From positions 229,413 through 293,412 of the forward strand of contig CANJGB010000001.1 in NCBI GenBank assembly GCA_947473805.1: a stretch of DNA of 64,000 bases. Direction: 5' to 3'. The notes under the pieces are model-generated. The model made no database searches. It was given only the letters and a program-made list of their open reading frames with translations, and was not told where the DNA came from. Shown one piece after another: positions 19,397 through 30,100 of the stretch. Source of the stretch: Alphaproteobacteria bacterium (GTDB lineage: Bacteria > Pseudomonadota > Alphaproteobacteria > Ferrovibrionales > Ferrovibrionaceae). Position 1 is the stretch's first letter. Each line of letters opens with the position of its first letter. The position numbers were made by a program, and so were the translations under genes.

Positions 19397-22009
19397 TTAC
19401 TCGCCGGCCGCGACGACCGGCTTCGCGCCGCCGCCCAGCGACAGACGGCGCAGCGGCGCCAGCGAGTTGACCAGCGCCAGCATCAGCGAGGCGACGAACG
19501 GCCCCGACTGCACGAACATGACCAGCGACCACAGACGCGCCTCCGGGTCGTCATTGCCATAGACGTTCCACACCGCGATGCCCGACATCCACAGCAGGAT
19601 GAACAGGATCGTCTCTTCCTTCGCCATCGAGAAGGCCTGCATCAGCGCCGGCTGGTTCTCAAGCTTCGGCGTGCGGATGAACGGCAGCTTGCTGGTGAAC
19701 AGGCCGTACAAAGTCGCCTTGGCGATGGTGTAGGTCAGCGCCAGGCCGGCCAGGCCCGCGCCCAGTCGCTGCCGCAGGGTGCAATCGACGCGCACCTTGT
19801 ACAGCCACAGGAACTGCAGGATCTTCGCCACGAACACGCCCAGTGTCGGCACCAGGAACAGGGTCAGCGGAAACTCGAAGTAGCGCGGCAGCAGCAGCAC
19901 GCCCAGCGACCAGAAAATGCTGGCGACCGCGAAGATCAGGCCAACGGAGTCGGCGACCCACGGCATCCAGCCCGAGATGAAGTGATAGCGCTGCATCGGC
20001 GACAGCTTGCGGTCCTTGCCCGGCAGCAGGTCGCGCCAGTACTTCTTCAGTATCTGCATGGCGCCATAGGCCCAGCGGAAGCGCTGGCTCTTGTAGCCGG
20101 TAAAGCTGTCGGGCGTCAGTCCGTAGCCGAAGCGGCGGTTGAGGTAGACGGATTCCCAGTCGCCGATCATCAGGCGCAGGCCCATCTCGGCATCCTCGCA
20201 GATGCACCATTCCGCCCAGTTTCCGACCTTGTCGAGCGCCTGCTTGCGGATCAGCGTCATCGTGCCGTGCTGGATGATCGCGTCATGCTCGTTACGCTGG
20301 ACCATGCCGATATGGAAGAAGCCGGCATATTCCCAGTTGATCATTTCCTTGAAGGCGTCGCCGCGCCAGTCGCGGTGGTCCTGCGGCGCCTGCACGAAGC
20401 CCACTTCCGCCCGGTCAAAATAGGGTACCAGGCTCTTCAGCCAGTCGGTGGTGACGACATAGTCGCTGTCGATGACGCCGACAATCTCGGCGTCGGGCGC
20501 GGTGTTGCGCAGCGCAAAGTTCAGCGCGCCGGCCTTGAAGCCGGCCAGCGGTGAAACGTGGAAAAAGCGGAAGCGCGGGCCCAGCTTGGCGCAATACTCC
20601 TCGACCGGGCGCCACACCGCCTCGCTTTTGGTGTTGTTGTCGACGATGACGAACTCGACGTTCGGATAATCCAGCCGGTCCAGTGCATCCAGCGTCTGCT
20701 TCACCATGTCCGGCGGTTCGTTGTACAGCGGGACGTGGATCGACACCTTCGGCCAGGTGCGGTTCGGGTCGGCGGAGACGTGCGGGGCGAAGTGGCGCTT
20801 CTGCTTGCTCCACATCACTTCCGACATTTCCAGCGCTTCGGCCAGCAGCAGAATCAGCAGCACGATCAGCATCGGCACCAGCATCGACCACATGACTGCC
20901 GTGCCGGCGGTCATGTACTGGCTCATGCCGACATAGCCGACATAGACCAGCGTCGTAATGACCCCCTGGATCAGCGCGCCGTAGAATACGCGGCCGGCGA
21001 AATGCATGCCGCTCCACCGCGCCAGGAACCAGATCAGCGGGGCCAGTGCCAGGATTGACGAGGCCAGCGCCAACTGCTTCCAGTTCGGCATGTCGTGGAC
21101 GGTGCCGACCATCGGGAACTTTGGCGCCCGGTCGGCATTGTAGATGCCCCAATAGGCACCGACGCTGCCTTCGATGTCCCGCTTCCACGGCTGGTCGAAG
21201 GCTTCCATGATGTAGTAGTCGAGGCCGCGCTGGTTCGCGACGTTGAGGAACTCGCGCAGGAACGTCGCCTGCGCCGTCGGCGTCGGCGACGATGAGCCGC
21301 GCAGGCGGCCGTCCGACGGCCAGCCCACTTCGGTGATGACGACCGGTTTGGTCGGGAAGGCGTCCTTGACCTGCTGGTAGCGCTCCATGACGTAGTTCAG
21401 CGCCTGGTCCGCCGGGATCTTCTCCCAGTAGGGCAGGATGTGGATGGCGATGAAGTCGACTTCGCGCGCCAGTTCCGGGTTCTTCAGCCAGACGTGCCAC
21501 GGCTCGGCGGACGACACAGGCACGGTGACCGACGAGCGCACCCGGCGGATATAGCCGATCAGGTCCTCGATCGGCACGTCGGTACGCAACAGGGTTTCGT
21601 TGCCGACCAGCACGCGCACGACGTTCTTGTTGTTGCGCGCCATCTCGATGACGTTGGCGATTTCGCGCTCATTGCGGTCGCGGCGGCCGTCAATCCAGGC
21701 GCCGGCGGTAACCAGCAGGCCGTGGCGCTTGGCCAGCGGGGCAATATCGTTCAGGCCGTCAGTCGCGGAATAGGAGCGGACGTACTTCACCTTGCCGACC
21801 AGCAGCGCCAGGTCCTTGTCGATCTCGGCGGCGGTCGGGTGGCGGTTTTCCTGCGGGTTTTCGTTCGACTGGTAAGGGCTGAACGACACGCCGTTGATCA
21901 TCTGGCCCCAGGGCTTGGGGTCCACCGGCTGGTTGAGCGCCCACCACCCGGCAAGATTGCCGAGCACAACGAGAATGACGACCAGCAACCACGAATGACG
22001 CAGCGACAC
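19397..22009 (-). CDS. ndvB: GH17-GT2 beta-glucan synthase (NdvB-like)
   Basis: An 870-residue inner-membrane fusion. Residues 1-310 are a signal-anchor plus GH17 domain with Glu138 (LVGNETLL) and Glu227 (ITEVGWPSDG). Residues about 315-400 are membrane helices. Residues about 418-650 are a processive GT2 domain with DSD (513-515), ED (604-605) and QRFRW (641-645), and more helices follow. The architecture equals that of Bradyrhizobium NdvB, which makes cyclic beta-(1,3)(1,6)-glucan for osmoadaptation and host interaction; the product here is inferred. It starts with GTG 22009, with AAAGGA at 22019-22024 upstream. The GH17 half is paralogous to the gene at 16718. Confidence 0.85.
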   Translation of the reverse strand: MSLRHSWLLVVILVVLGNLAGWWALNQPVDPKPWGQMINGVSFSPYQSNENPQENRHPTAAEIDKDLALLVGKVKYVRSYSATDGLNDIAPLAKRHGLLVTAGAWIDGRRDRNEREIANVIEMARNNKNVVRVLVGNETLLRTDVPIEDLIGYIRRVRSSVTVPVSSAEPWHVWLKNPELAREVDFIAIHILPYWEKIPADQALNYVMERYQQVKDAFPTKPVVITEVGWPSDGRLRGSSSPTPTAQATFLREFLNVANQRGLDYYIMEAFDQPWKRDIEGSVGAYWGIYNADRAPKFPMVGTVHDMPNWKQLALASSILALAPLIWFLARWSGMHFAGRVFYGALIQGVITTLVYVGYVGMSQYMTAGTAVMWSMLVPMLIVLLILLLAEALEMSEVMWSKQKRHFAPHVSADPNRTWPKVSIHVPLYNEPPDMVKQTLDALDRLDYPNVEFVIVDNNTKSEAVWRPVEEYCAKLGPRFRFFHVSPLAGFKAGALNFALRNTAPDAEIVGVIDSDYVVTTDWLKSLVPYFDRAEVGFVQAPQDHRDWRGDAFKEMINWEYAGFFHIGMVQRNEHDAIIQHGTMTLIRKQALDKVGNWAEWCICEDAEMGLRLMIGDWESVYLNRRFGYGLTPDSFTGYKSQRFRWAYGAMQILKKYWRDLLPGKDRKLSPMQRYHFISGWMPWVADSVGLIFAVASIFWSLGVLLLPRYFEFPLTLFLVPTLGVFVAKILQFLWLYKVRVDCTLRQRLGAGLAGLALTYTIAKATLYGLFTSKLPFIRTPKLENQPALMQAFSMAKEETILFILLWMSGIAVWNVYGNDDPEARLWSLVMFVQSGPFVASLMLALVNSLAPLRRLSLGGGAKPVVAAGE

Positions 22010-22245
22010 GACTTGCGATCCTTTACCGATCCTGACCCAGCGGGGCAGGTCGCACGTGTCAGTTCCGCCGGGCCGGCATCTGGTCGACGCAACCCGGTTC
22101 GACGCGACGTGGAGTGCGACTGCCCTGCGCCACGCGCAGGATTAACCTCTTGCCGAACCCGGAGTTCCGTTTGAGCGCCCCATCCGGCCCCCGTCGAGCG
22201 CCTCGATTAGTATAGGATTGCGGCGGGATTTAGTCGAGGCAACGC

Positions 22246-23433
22246 CTAGTCGAGCTGGAGAATCTGGTACTTGAGGTAGGCCGTCTCCGGCACTTGCGGG
22301 GGGACCGGATGGTCGGGCCCGGCGCCGCCGCTGAACAGGGTGCGGCCGGTGCGGTTCGCTGCCGCCAACCCTTGCGCGATCTCCTCGTCGAACAACTCGG
22401 CCGGCATGTTGTGCGAGCACGAGGCGACGAACAGGGTGCCGCCCGGTGTTACCAACTGGGCGGCAAGACGCGTCAGCTTGCGGTAGCCCTTTGTGCCGGT
22501 CGCCAGGTCCTTCTTCGACTTCACGAAACTGGGCGGGTCTGCCACCACGGTGGCGAAGCGGGCCTTTTCCGCACCCAGCCGCTCCAGCTCGGCAAACACC
22601 TCGCCCTTGCGGAAGGTGCAGCGCCCCTCGACCCCGTTCAGGGTGGCGGCGCGGCTGGCCAGGTCCAGCGCCAGTTCCGAGCGGTCGATGGCCAGCACGT
22701 CGGTCGCGCCGTGCTTCGCCGCCTGGATGGCGAAGGCGCCGGTATGGCAGTACAGGTCCAGCAGCTTGCCTCCCCGGGCCAGCCGGGCAATTTCGGCGCG
22801 GGCAATGGCCAGGTCGAAATACCAGCCGGTTTTCTGCCCCTCCAGCAGGTCGGTCAGGAAGCGGCAGCCGTTCTCCTCGACCTCGGCTGCCCCGGACAGG
22901 GTGCCGTGGGCCAGCTTCACTTCCTGGGCCAGACCCTCAAATTTGCGTACGTCGCCATCGTTGCGCAGCACCACGGCCGCCGGCGCCAGCACGGCCTCGA
23001 CCGCCGCCAGCAGCGCCGGCAACAGGGCCTCGGCCCCGGCGGTGTTGATCTGGATGGCCAGGACCGGACCATAGCGGTCAATCACGATGCCGGGCAGGCC
23101 ATCGCCCTCGGCATGGATCAGCCGGTAATAGGGACGGTCGAACAGACGCTCGCGCAGCGCCAGGGCCGCGCGCAATCGGCCGGCCAGGAATGCGGTATCC
23201 AGTTTCGCGTCCGGGTGGCGGGCGTACAGGCGCAGCGCGATCAGCGAATGCAGGTTGAAAGTACCGGTGCCCAGCAGCTTGCCGTCCGCCGCCGCGAGGT
23301 TGACGACCGCACCGGGCAGCAGGGCCTTGGCCGCCCCGTCCAGCTGCAGTTCGTTGGAATAGACCCAGGGGTGCCCGCCCCGGATGCGTCGGTCGCGGCC
23401 CGGGTGCAGGCGCAGGGTGGGGTGGTTGGCCAT
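22246..23433 (-). CDS. Class I rRNA (cytosine-C5-)methyltransferase, RlmI-like
   Basis: A 395-residue protein with an N-terminal PUA domain (about 1-80, HPWVYSNELQ) and a C-terminal Rossmann SAM-methyltransferase (about 190-395). It has LLDLYCHTGAFAIQAAKHGA for SAM binding and VVADPPSFVKSK as the catalytic DPPSF motif. RlmI-type enzymes methylate 23S rRNA. CSHNMPAELFDEEI near the end also fits the family. ATG 23433 is used because the PUA domain begins there; the 32 extra codons upstream overlap the promoter region of the HIT gene. It diverges from the HIT gene. Confidence 0.88.
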   Translation of the reverse strand: MANHPTLRLHPGRDRRIRGGHPWVYSNELQLDGAAKALLPGAVVNLAAADGKLLGTGTFNLHSLIALRLYARHPDAKLDTAFLAGRLRAALALRERLFDRPYYRLIHAEGDGLPGIVIDRYGPVLAIQINTAGAEALLPALLAAVEAVLAPAAVVLRNDGDVRKFEGLAQEVKLAHGTLSGAAEVEENGCRFLTDLLEGQKTGWYFDLAIARAEIARLARGGKLLDLYCHTGAFAIQAAKHGATDVLAIDRSELALDLASRAATLNGVEGRCTFRKGEVFAELERLGAEKARFATVVADPPSFVKSKKDLATGTKGYRKLTRLAAQLVTPGGTLFVASCSHNMPAELFDEEIAQGLAAANRTGRTLFSGGAGPDHPVPPQVPETAYLKYQILQLD

Positions 23434-23505
23434 GGACGCCTCGGCGGTTGGGCGGGCATCACTACATGGCTCGCCAGCCAAAGGCAAAGCTGATAGCGAT
23501 GCGCC

Positions 23506-23916
23506 ATGGCCGCCGGTTTTGCCCTGCACCCCCAGCTTGCCGCCGACACCGTCCCTGTCGCGGATTTCGCCCTGTCCACCGTCCTGCTGATGGACGAACC
23601 GGCCTGGCCCTGGCTGGTCCTGGTGCCGCGGCGGGAGTCGTTACGCGAAATCATTGACCTGGCGGCGCCCGAGCGCGCGCTGCTGATCGAGGAAATTGCC
23701 CGCGCCTCGACCGTGCTGCAAAGCCTGTTCGCGCCGGACAAGCTGAATGTCGGCGCGCTCGGCAACATGGTGCCGCAGCTCCATGTCCACGTCATCGCCC
23801 GGAATATTGGCGATCCGGCCTGGCCGAGCCCGGTTTGGGGCGCCAAGGCACGTGAACGCTATCAGCCGGCCGATCTGCAGGACCTGGTCCGGCGCCTGCG
23901 CGGGGCTTTTGCCTGA
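23506..23916 (+). CDS. HIT domain protein
   Basis: A 136-residue small HIT-superfamily protein. The motif LHVHVIARN (His93, His95) is the nucleotide-phosphate site; the third His of the classical triad is replaced, as in one alphaproteobacterial subgroup. HIT proteins hydrolyse or transfer nucleotides from dinucleotides or adenylated compounds. The substrate here is unknown. It is followed 42 bp later by the TAXI receptor gene on the same strand, without evident functional link. Confidence 0.85.
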   Translation: MAAGFALHPQLAADTVPVADFALSTVLLMDEPAWPWLVLVPRRESLREIIDLAAPERALLIEEIARASTVLQSLFAPDKLNVGALGNMVPQLHVHVIARNIGDPAWPSPVWGAKARERYQPADLQDLVRRLRGAFA

Positions 23917-23958
23917 TCCCGCTCGGCAAGCGCGGCGACGAGGAGCTATAGTCTCGTC

Positions 23959-24975
23959 ATGAAAGCCGGCCTCGCCCTGCTTTGCCTGCTGCTCGGCCTC
24001 GCCACGGGCGCCGCTGCCGAGGAGAACCTGCGCTTTCTGCGCATTGCCACGGGATCTGCCGGAACAACCGCCTTCCCGGTCGGCATGGCCATCGCCAATG
24101 CCGTATCCAGTCCACCCGGGTCGCGGCCCTGTGCCAAGGGCGGCTCATGCGGCGTCCCGGGCCTCGTGGCGGTCGCGCAGACCAGCGAAGGCTCGATCGC
24201 CAATATCGGCGCCATTGCCGCGGGGCAGATGGATTCGGGTATCGTGCTGTCCGACATCCTGTACGGCGCGGTCAATGGCGAAAGCCTGTATTTCCGCCGC
24301 GCGGCGGTCGGCAATCTACGTGTCATCGCCAATCTCTACCAGGAGAGCATCCATCTTGTGGTGCGGCGCGGCGCCGGCATATCCAAGATCGGCGATCTGG
24401 TCGGCAAGCGCGTCTCGCTCGACCGCGCCGGCTCGGGCACGCGGTTCAACGCCGAGCTGATCCTGACCTCGTTCGGTGTCCGCACCAGCCAGCTGCAGGT
24501 GGTCGAGGCCGATCCGGGCGAGGCGTTCGGTCTGTTCGCGGCCGGCGAGCTGGATGCGCTGTTCGTGGTCGGCGGCTATCCGGTGCAGGGCGTCGAGGAC
24601 CTGGTCAACCAGGGCAGCGCCGAGCTGGTGCCGATCAGCGGCCGGCCCGCCGACCAGGCGCTGCGCCGCCACCGCTTCTTCGCCCGCGACGTGATTCCTG
24701 CGGGAACCTATTTCGGCGCTGGCGCGGTCGAGACGCTGTCGGTCGGCGCGCAATGGGTAATCTCGGCACAGTTCGACTCCGACTTCGTCTATGCGCTGAC
24801 CAAGGCGCTGTGGAATCCGCGCAACCGCATCATGCTCGATGGCGGTCATGCCAAGGCGCGGCTGATCCAGTTGGGCACGGCCCTCGACGGCGTCTCGACG
24901 CCGCTGCATCCGGGCGCCGAACGCTATTACCGCGAGATCGGCCTGAAGCTGCCCGGCGACCTACCGACGCAGTAA
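23959..24975 (+). CDS. TAXI-family TRAP solute-binding protein, orphan
   Basis: A 338-residue periplasmic receptor with a Sec signal peptide (1-20, ending GAAA). The mature region has LRIATGSAGTTAFPVGMA and KRVSLDRAGSGTRFNAEL, both TAXI hallmarks, and ends with the family's LHPGAERYYREIGL. No permease gene is adjacent, so it may use the 9266-11347 TRAP system or another one elsewhere. It differs clearly from the receptor at 11428, so it is not a recent copy. Confidence 0.9.
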   Translation: MKAGLALLCLLLGLATGAAAEENLRFLRIATGSAGTTAFPVGMAIANAVSSPPGSRPCAKGGSCGVPGLVAVAQTSEGSIANIGAIAAGQMDSGIVLSDILYGAVNGESLYFRRAAVGNLRVIANLYQESIHLVVRRGAGISKIGDLVGKRVSLDRAGSGTRFNAELILTSFGVRTSQLQVVEADPGEAFGLFAAGELDALFVVGGYPVQGVEDLVNQGSAELVPISGRPADQALRRHRFFARDVIPAGTYFGAGAVETLSVGAQWVISAQFDSDFVYALTKALWNPRNRIMLDGGHAKARLIQLGTALDGVSTPLHPGAERYYREIGLKLPGDLPTQ

Positions 24976-24993
24976 CGGCGGTGCACTGCTCTT

Positions 24994-25647
24994 TCAGTCG
25001 TACTCGGCGATCACGTCGGTTTCAGCACGTGCGGCGGCGGTCCATTCCTGCATCGGCGCCCAGTTCAGGATCGTGTCCACATAGGCGGCGGATACGGGGT
25101 CCAGCTTCACCTTGAAGGTGTGGAACCGTCCGGCGGCGACCGGCGCATACATGCAGTCGGCCACGCTGGGCGCGCCGTACAGGAACGGACCATTGGCGCC
25201 GTATTTCTGCCGGGCCTCGCGCCACAGGGTGGTGATGCGGGCAATATCAGTGGCGGTGCCTTCGTTGGGCGTGCGGTCGATTTGTGGTCGCACCACGTCC
25301 ATCGACATCTGCTGCCGTAACGACTGGAAGCCGGAATGCATTTCGGTCGAGCTCGCGCGGCAATGGGCGCGCGCGGCGCGATCCGTCGGCCACAGCATCG
25401 CGGCGGGAAATGTCTCCGCGATGTATTCGATAATGGCCAGGCTTTCCCAGACGGTGATGTCGCCATGCTTCAGCACCGGCACCTTGCCGGTTGGGCCGTA
25501 GCTCAGCATGCGGGCCGTGGTGTCAGGCTTCTTCATGTTGATCACGACCTCGTCGAACGTCCCGCCCGACAGGCGCACCGCCAGCCAGCCGCGCAGCGAC
25601 CAGGACGAGTAACGCTTGTTTCCGACGACAATGGTAAGTGCGGCCAT
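24994..25647 (-). CDS. Glutathione S-transferase family protein
   Basis: A 217-residue cytosolic GST. The N-terminal thioredoxin fold (1-80) starts TIVVGNKRYSSWSLRGW, where a Ser takes the place of the catalytic Tyr/Cys, and contains GKVPVLKHGDITVWESLAI with the cis-Pro and ES glutathione contacts. A helical C-terminal domain follows. ATG 25647 is preceded by GGGGAG (25654-25659). The longer reading to 25743 has no family match. The gene diverges from the aminopeptidase gene. Confidence 0.88.
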   Translation of the reverse strand: MAALTIVVGNKRYSSWSLRGWLAVRLSGGTFDEVVINMKKPDTTARMLSYGPTGKVPVLKHGDITVWESLAIIEYIAETFPAAMLWPTDRAARAHCRASSTEMHSGFQSLRQQMSMDVVRPQIDRTPNEGTATDIARITTLWREARQKYGANGPFLYGAPSVADCMYAPVAAGRFHTFKVKLDPVSAAYVDTILNWAPMQEWTAAARAETDVIAEYD

Positions 25648-27122
25648 CTGCTGGCTCCCCGTTTGCCCGTGCTTGTACCAGTACAGGCCCCGACTATAAG
25701 GTTGCGGCGCTGCACGGGCGTTTCGAATTTTGTCGGGGTGCAATCCTGGTTACCCATTTGCTGGACAAGGCCGAGGGCGCGCTGCCGCTCTGGCTGCTGA
25801 CCGAATCGAAGTTTCGCGCCTGGATCAAGGTGCAGCCGCGAAGCGTGGCCGCCTGGCTCGAGGCCGGCGGCTTCAAGCTGAAGCCCGGCCGGGTCGCCGT
25901 CGTGCCGGGGCCGGATGGCCGTCTGGCGGGCGCGATTGCCGGCCTGCCGCCGAAACCCGACCTGTGGCATTACGCCCACCTGCCGACCGCGTTACCACGC
26001 CGCGCCTGGCGCCTGGCCTCGCCGTTAAAGCCGGACGCTGCGACCGATGCCGTCCTCGGCTTCGCGCTCGGCACCTACGCCTTCACCCGCTACCGCAAGA
26101 CCGAGGAAAACTTTGCCTCGCTGGTCTGGCCGCGAAGTGCCGATCGCGCGCTGGTCGAACGCCTGGTCAAGGCGACGTTCTTGGTGCGCGATCTCGTCAA
26201 CACCCCGGCCGCCGACCTCGGCCCGGCGGAACTGGCCGCCGCCGTGCGCGATGTGGCCAAGCCGCACAATGCCACCGTGACCGTGGTGGGCGGCGATGCG
26301 CTGCTCGCCACCAACTACCCGCTGATCCACGCCGTCGGCCGCGCCAGCGCCCGTCCGCCCTGCCTGATCGACCTCACCTGGGGCGATCCCCGGCACAAAA
26401 AGCTGACCCTCGTTGGCAAGGGCGTGGTGTTCGACTCCGGCGGCCTCGACCTCAAGCCGTCGTCGGGCATGCTGATCATGAAGAAGGATATGGGCGGCGC
26501 CGCCACCATGCTCGGGCTGGCGCAGGCCATCATGTCGGCGAAGCTGAAGGTGCGCCTGCGCCTGCTGATTCCGGCAGTGGAGAATTTCGTCGGCCCCAAC
26601 TCGTTCCGTCCGCTCGACGTCATCCGCAGCCGCGCCGGCATCACGGTCGAGATCGGCAATACCGATGCCGAGGGGCGCCTGGTCCTCGCCGACGCGCTGG
26701 CCGAGGCGGTGCGCGAGGAACCCGACCTGCTGCTCGATGCGGCCACGCTGACCGGTGCGGCCCGCGTGGCACTGGGCGCCGACCTGCCGGCCTTGTTTTC
26801 GAATGACGACATGCTGGCCGACGACATCCTGCGCCACGGCCGTGAACAGGCCGACCCGTTGTGGCGGCTGCCACTGCACCAGGGCTACCGCGAACTGCTG
26901 AACAGCCGCGTCGCCGACATCAACAATGCGGGCGAGGGCGGCTTCGCCGGTGCGATCACCGCCGCCCTGTTTCTCGCCGCCTTCGCCGGCAAGGCGAAGT
27001 CGTGGGCGCATATCGACCTCTACGCCTGGAACCAGAAGAACCGCCCGGGCCGTCCTGCTGGCGGCGAGGCGATGACATTGCGCGCGCTTTATGCGCTGGC
27101 ATGCGAACGGTACGGAGAGTGA
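25638..27122 (+). CDS. M17 leucyl aminopeptidase family protein
   Basis: Up to 494 residues. The C-terminal domain (about 170-490) has the M17 metal and catalytic motifs VGKGVVFDSGGLDLK and NTDAEGRLVLADAL, so it should be a two-metal cytosolic aminopeptidase. The N-terminal domain is short and divergent, as in the alphaproteobacterial PepB/LAP-like group. The start is unclear. GTG 25638 would overlap the divergent GST start. Homologous sequence begins at LLDKAEGALPLWLL, for which only CTG 25746 (GGGG 7 bp before it) or TTG 25758 are available. The CHAT gene follows after 21 bp, probably in the same operon. Confidence 0.85.
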   Translation: MRPSAGSPFARACTSTGPDYKVAALHGRFEFCRGAILVTHLLDKAEGALPLWLLTESKFRAWIKVQPRSVAAWLEAGGFKLKPGRVAVVPGPDGRLAGAIAGLPPKPDLWHYAHLPTALPRRAWRLASPLKPDAATDAVLGFALGTYAFTRYRKTEENFASLVWPRSADRALVERLVKATFLVRDLVNTPAADLGPAELAAAVRDVAKPHNATVTVVGGDALLATNYPLIHAVGRASARPPCLIDLTWGDPRHKKLTLVGKGVVFDSGGLDLKPSSGMLIMKKDMGGAATMLGLAQAIMSAKLKVRLRLLIPAVENFVGPNSFRPLDVIRSRAGITVEIGNTDAEGRLVLADALAEAVREEPDLLLDAATLTGAARVALGADLPALFSNDDMLADDILRHGREQADPLWRLPLHQGYRELLNSRVADINNAGEGGFAGAITAALFLAAFAGKAKSWAHIDLYAWNQKNRPGRPAGGEAMTLRALYALACERYGE

Positions 27123-27143
27123 GGTCCGTCAGAGCCAGGGCTC

Positions 27144-30100
27144 ATGTTGCAAAGGACTTACTCGGTGCGGCATTGGCCTGAGCTTGCGCTGCTGGTCCGG
27201 CGCGTCGGCCTCGTGTTCGCGCTGGCGGGGCTGGCTGGTTTGGCGCCGGCAGTTGCGGCCGAGCGGCTAGACCCTGCAGCGGCCGTTGAGGCGGCTGCCG
27301 GAAAACTGCTGAAAGAAAAGCGCCCCGCCAAGGCATTGCCATTGCTGCGCCAGGTCGTGGCGCTGCGCCGGCAGGCCTTGAAACCTGACGATGACCGCAT
27401 TGCCGTGGGTGCGGTGGAACTCGCCAGCGCACTGTCCGGCGATCTGAACCGGCATGATGAAGCAGCTCGTATCGTTCGCGAGGTGCTGCCGCCGTTCGAG
27501 GCGCGGGGCGCAGACGACCCTGTCGCGGTTGAGCTTCGCTACGTTCTCGCCGAAACCTTCTTGCGGCTAGATCGATATGACGACGCGCTTGCGTTAATCG
27601 ACATCAACCTCGCGGTGCTGCGGGCGGGAAGTGGCCATGCGGATGCCGCGGTGGTGGAGTCGCTCGCAATTCATGCCGATGCGCTGCGCCGCGCCAGCCG
27701 CCCGGGACAAGCTGTCGTCGAACTGCGCGATGTGTATGCGGTGCGCCGGCGGACAGGAGACTATTCGGCCTATCGCGCCGCGGCAGAGCTTGCCGAGGCC
27801 TTGTTGGAGACGGGCGACGTCGCGGCGGCTGAATCGGCACTAATTGAATTCTGGTCCGAGGACATGCGCGCGGACGCCGCAACCTTTTCGCCCATCACCC
27901 TAGACAAGCTGGTTGGTATCGCGGTCGGTGGCGGTGAGCCGGACCGTGTCGAGCGATGGTTGCTGGACCAGGCCGGAATCTTGGGCGGCAAGGCCGATGC
28001 CGGCCGCCTACTGGAAAATATTGCCGATGCACTCGCCAAACTGTATCGCCAGACGGGTAGGCGAGAGGACGCTGAGCAGGCGCTGGCGATGGCCCAGGGC
28101 CTGGCCCGCAGGGATGCCGGCGTCGGTGAACTGCGCCGGTCGACCGACAAGCTGGCGGGGTCGATTGACGGATACTTGTTGAAAGGCGACCAGATGTCCG
28201 CCGGACCGCTTGCCGCGGACTGGGTCGAGGCCGTAGCCACCCAGGCATACTGGCGCGACGATGGCATCCGGCGAACGCTCCGCTCATTTGGACGGCAATG
28301 CTTCTCCAGTCAGCCGGATGAGGCCAGGGTATGGGTGCCGTTCTGCCGCCGTCTGGTGGATGTGGTTGTCACGATGGATGGTGCCGATAGCGACAAAGCC
28401 GTGGATGCCCTTAACCGGCTTGGCGGGCTGATGGTGGCCGCTGGCGACCCCGCGGGCGCTCTCGCGCCGCTCGGACGCGCCCGCGCGATTGCCGAAGCCC
28501 GTTCGACGGTGGCGGGCGATAATTATGCCGCTGTCATGGGTAACATCGTCAGGGCGCTGCACAAAAGCGGTCGCGCGGCGGAGGCGCTGACCCTTGCCGA
28601 GGCGCGTGCGGCGCAGGGCGGTGAGGATGAGGTGAAGGACCTGCTCCGTCTGGCGCGTGACATAGACCGTGAGCTGGGCACGCTGGAAACGGCGCGTCAG
28701 CGGTTCGAGTACGACCTGGGTTACGCGCCAGCTGGTAATTCCGATCTGGTATTTGCCGCCGATCGCCTGCGCCACGCTCTGATTGAAGCCGGGCGCCGCG
28801 ACGACGCGATGGATATGCTTCAGCGCCTTGCCATGGCGCAACGTCAGAACGGCGCGGACGGCTACATGGCGACCTCATTGTCGCTGCTTGCCGATTTGCT
28901 GGAACAGGGCGGCCGCAAGGACGAGGCTGCTGCGGCGCGCCGTGAGGCGGGCGAGGCCGATGCCGCGGCGAACGCTCGGACGGCCTTGACCCGGCGCGCC
29001 GCCGAGCAAGACAGGCGCTTGGAGATCGAGCGCAAGCTGGCGCTGCCTCCAGAAAACATCGCGGAAGCGTGGGATCAGGCGTCGCTGGTGAACCAGGATG
29101 ACCCCGACCACGCCGAGGCGATCCTGCAACCATTCCTGGATGCGGCAATGCAGCGCGGGCCGGCTTCGAATGCCGCGCTGCAGGCGCTGTTCTACCTTCA
29201 ACTCGCCAACCGCTTTGCGCGACCGCTGCGGGCGCTCGACTGGTCGCGACAGGCTGTCGCTCGGCTGACAGAACCGGCATTGGCTGGTGCGTGGCAGTTG
29301 GACGCCCGCCCGCATTACTACCGGCACGTCGCCATGATCAGCCGGTTGCTCGACCGCCCGGATGCGCCGCCGGGTTTGATTGGCGAGGCATTCACGGTCG
29401 CGCAACGCGCCGGCAACCAGGATGTCGCCGGCACGCTGCAAAAGGCCATGGTCCGCCTGGCCGATGGTGCCGGGCCGTTCGCCGCCCTGCTCAAGGCGCG
29501 AGTCGGCGCGGAAGAAAAGTTGCGCGCCCTCGTCGTCGAGCATGTTGAGGAAAATCCTGCGGCGGTGGCCGCCGCGCTGCGCCAGCGTGCTGAACTTGTG
29601 CGGGAGCGCGATGCGCTCGACCGCCAGCTGGCCGCGATATTTCCCGAACGCACGGCCACGCTGGCCGGCAAGCCCGTCGACCTTGATGAGGCGCAGAAGC
29701 TTTTGCGTCCAGACGAGGCGCTGCTGCTTTATCTCATCGACACCCAGAGCTTTGCCATCGTGGTCCGGCCTGATGGCGTTCGCCTCGTCCCGCTCGAGAT
29801 CGGCGCGCCGGATATGCTTCGCGAAGTGGCGGTCCTGCGGCGAAATCTTGACCACGATGTCAATGGCGATCTCGCTCCCTATCCTGCCGACCGCGCCTAT
29901 GCCCTGTACCGACAGTTGATCGAGCCGCTGCATTTGCCCGAGCAGGTTCGCCACCTCCTGGTGGTGCCCGATGGCGGGCTAGGCGGCTTCCCTCTTGGCG
30001 CACTCGTGACGGCGGCGCCATCGGGCGCCGACCCGGGAGGGTTTGAGTGGCTGGCCAAAAGGTTCGCGGTCAGCGTCCTTCCCTCAACGGCAGCGTTGCA

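Noticed and set aside
22010-22245. Possible RNA gene between the methyltransferase and the glucan synthase
   Set aside because: No tRNA-like cloverleaf or conserved RNA motif is visible; the 236 bp probably hold the leader and promoter of the synthase gene.
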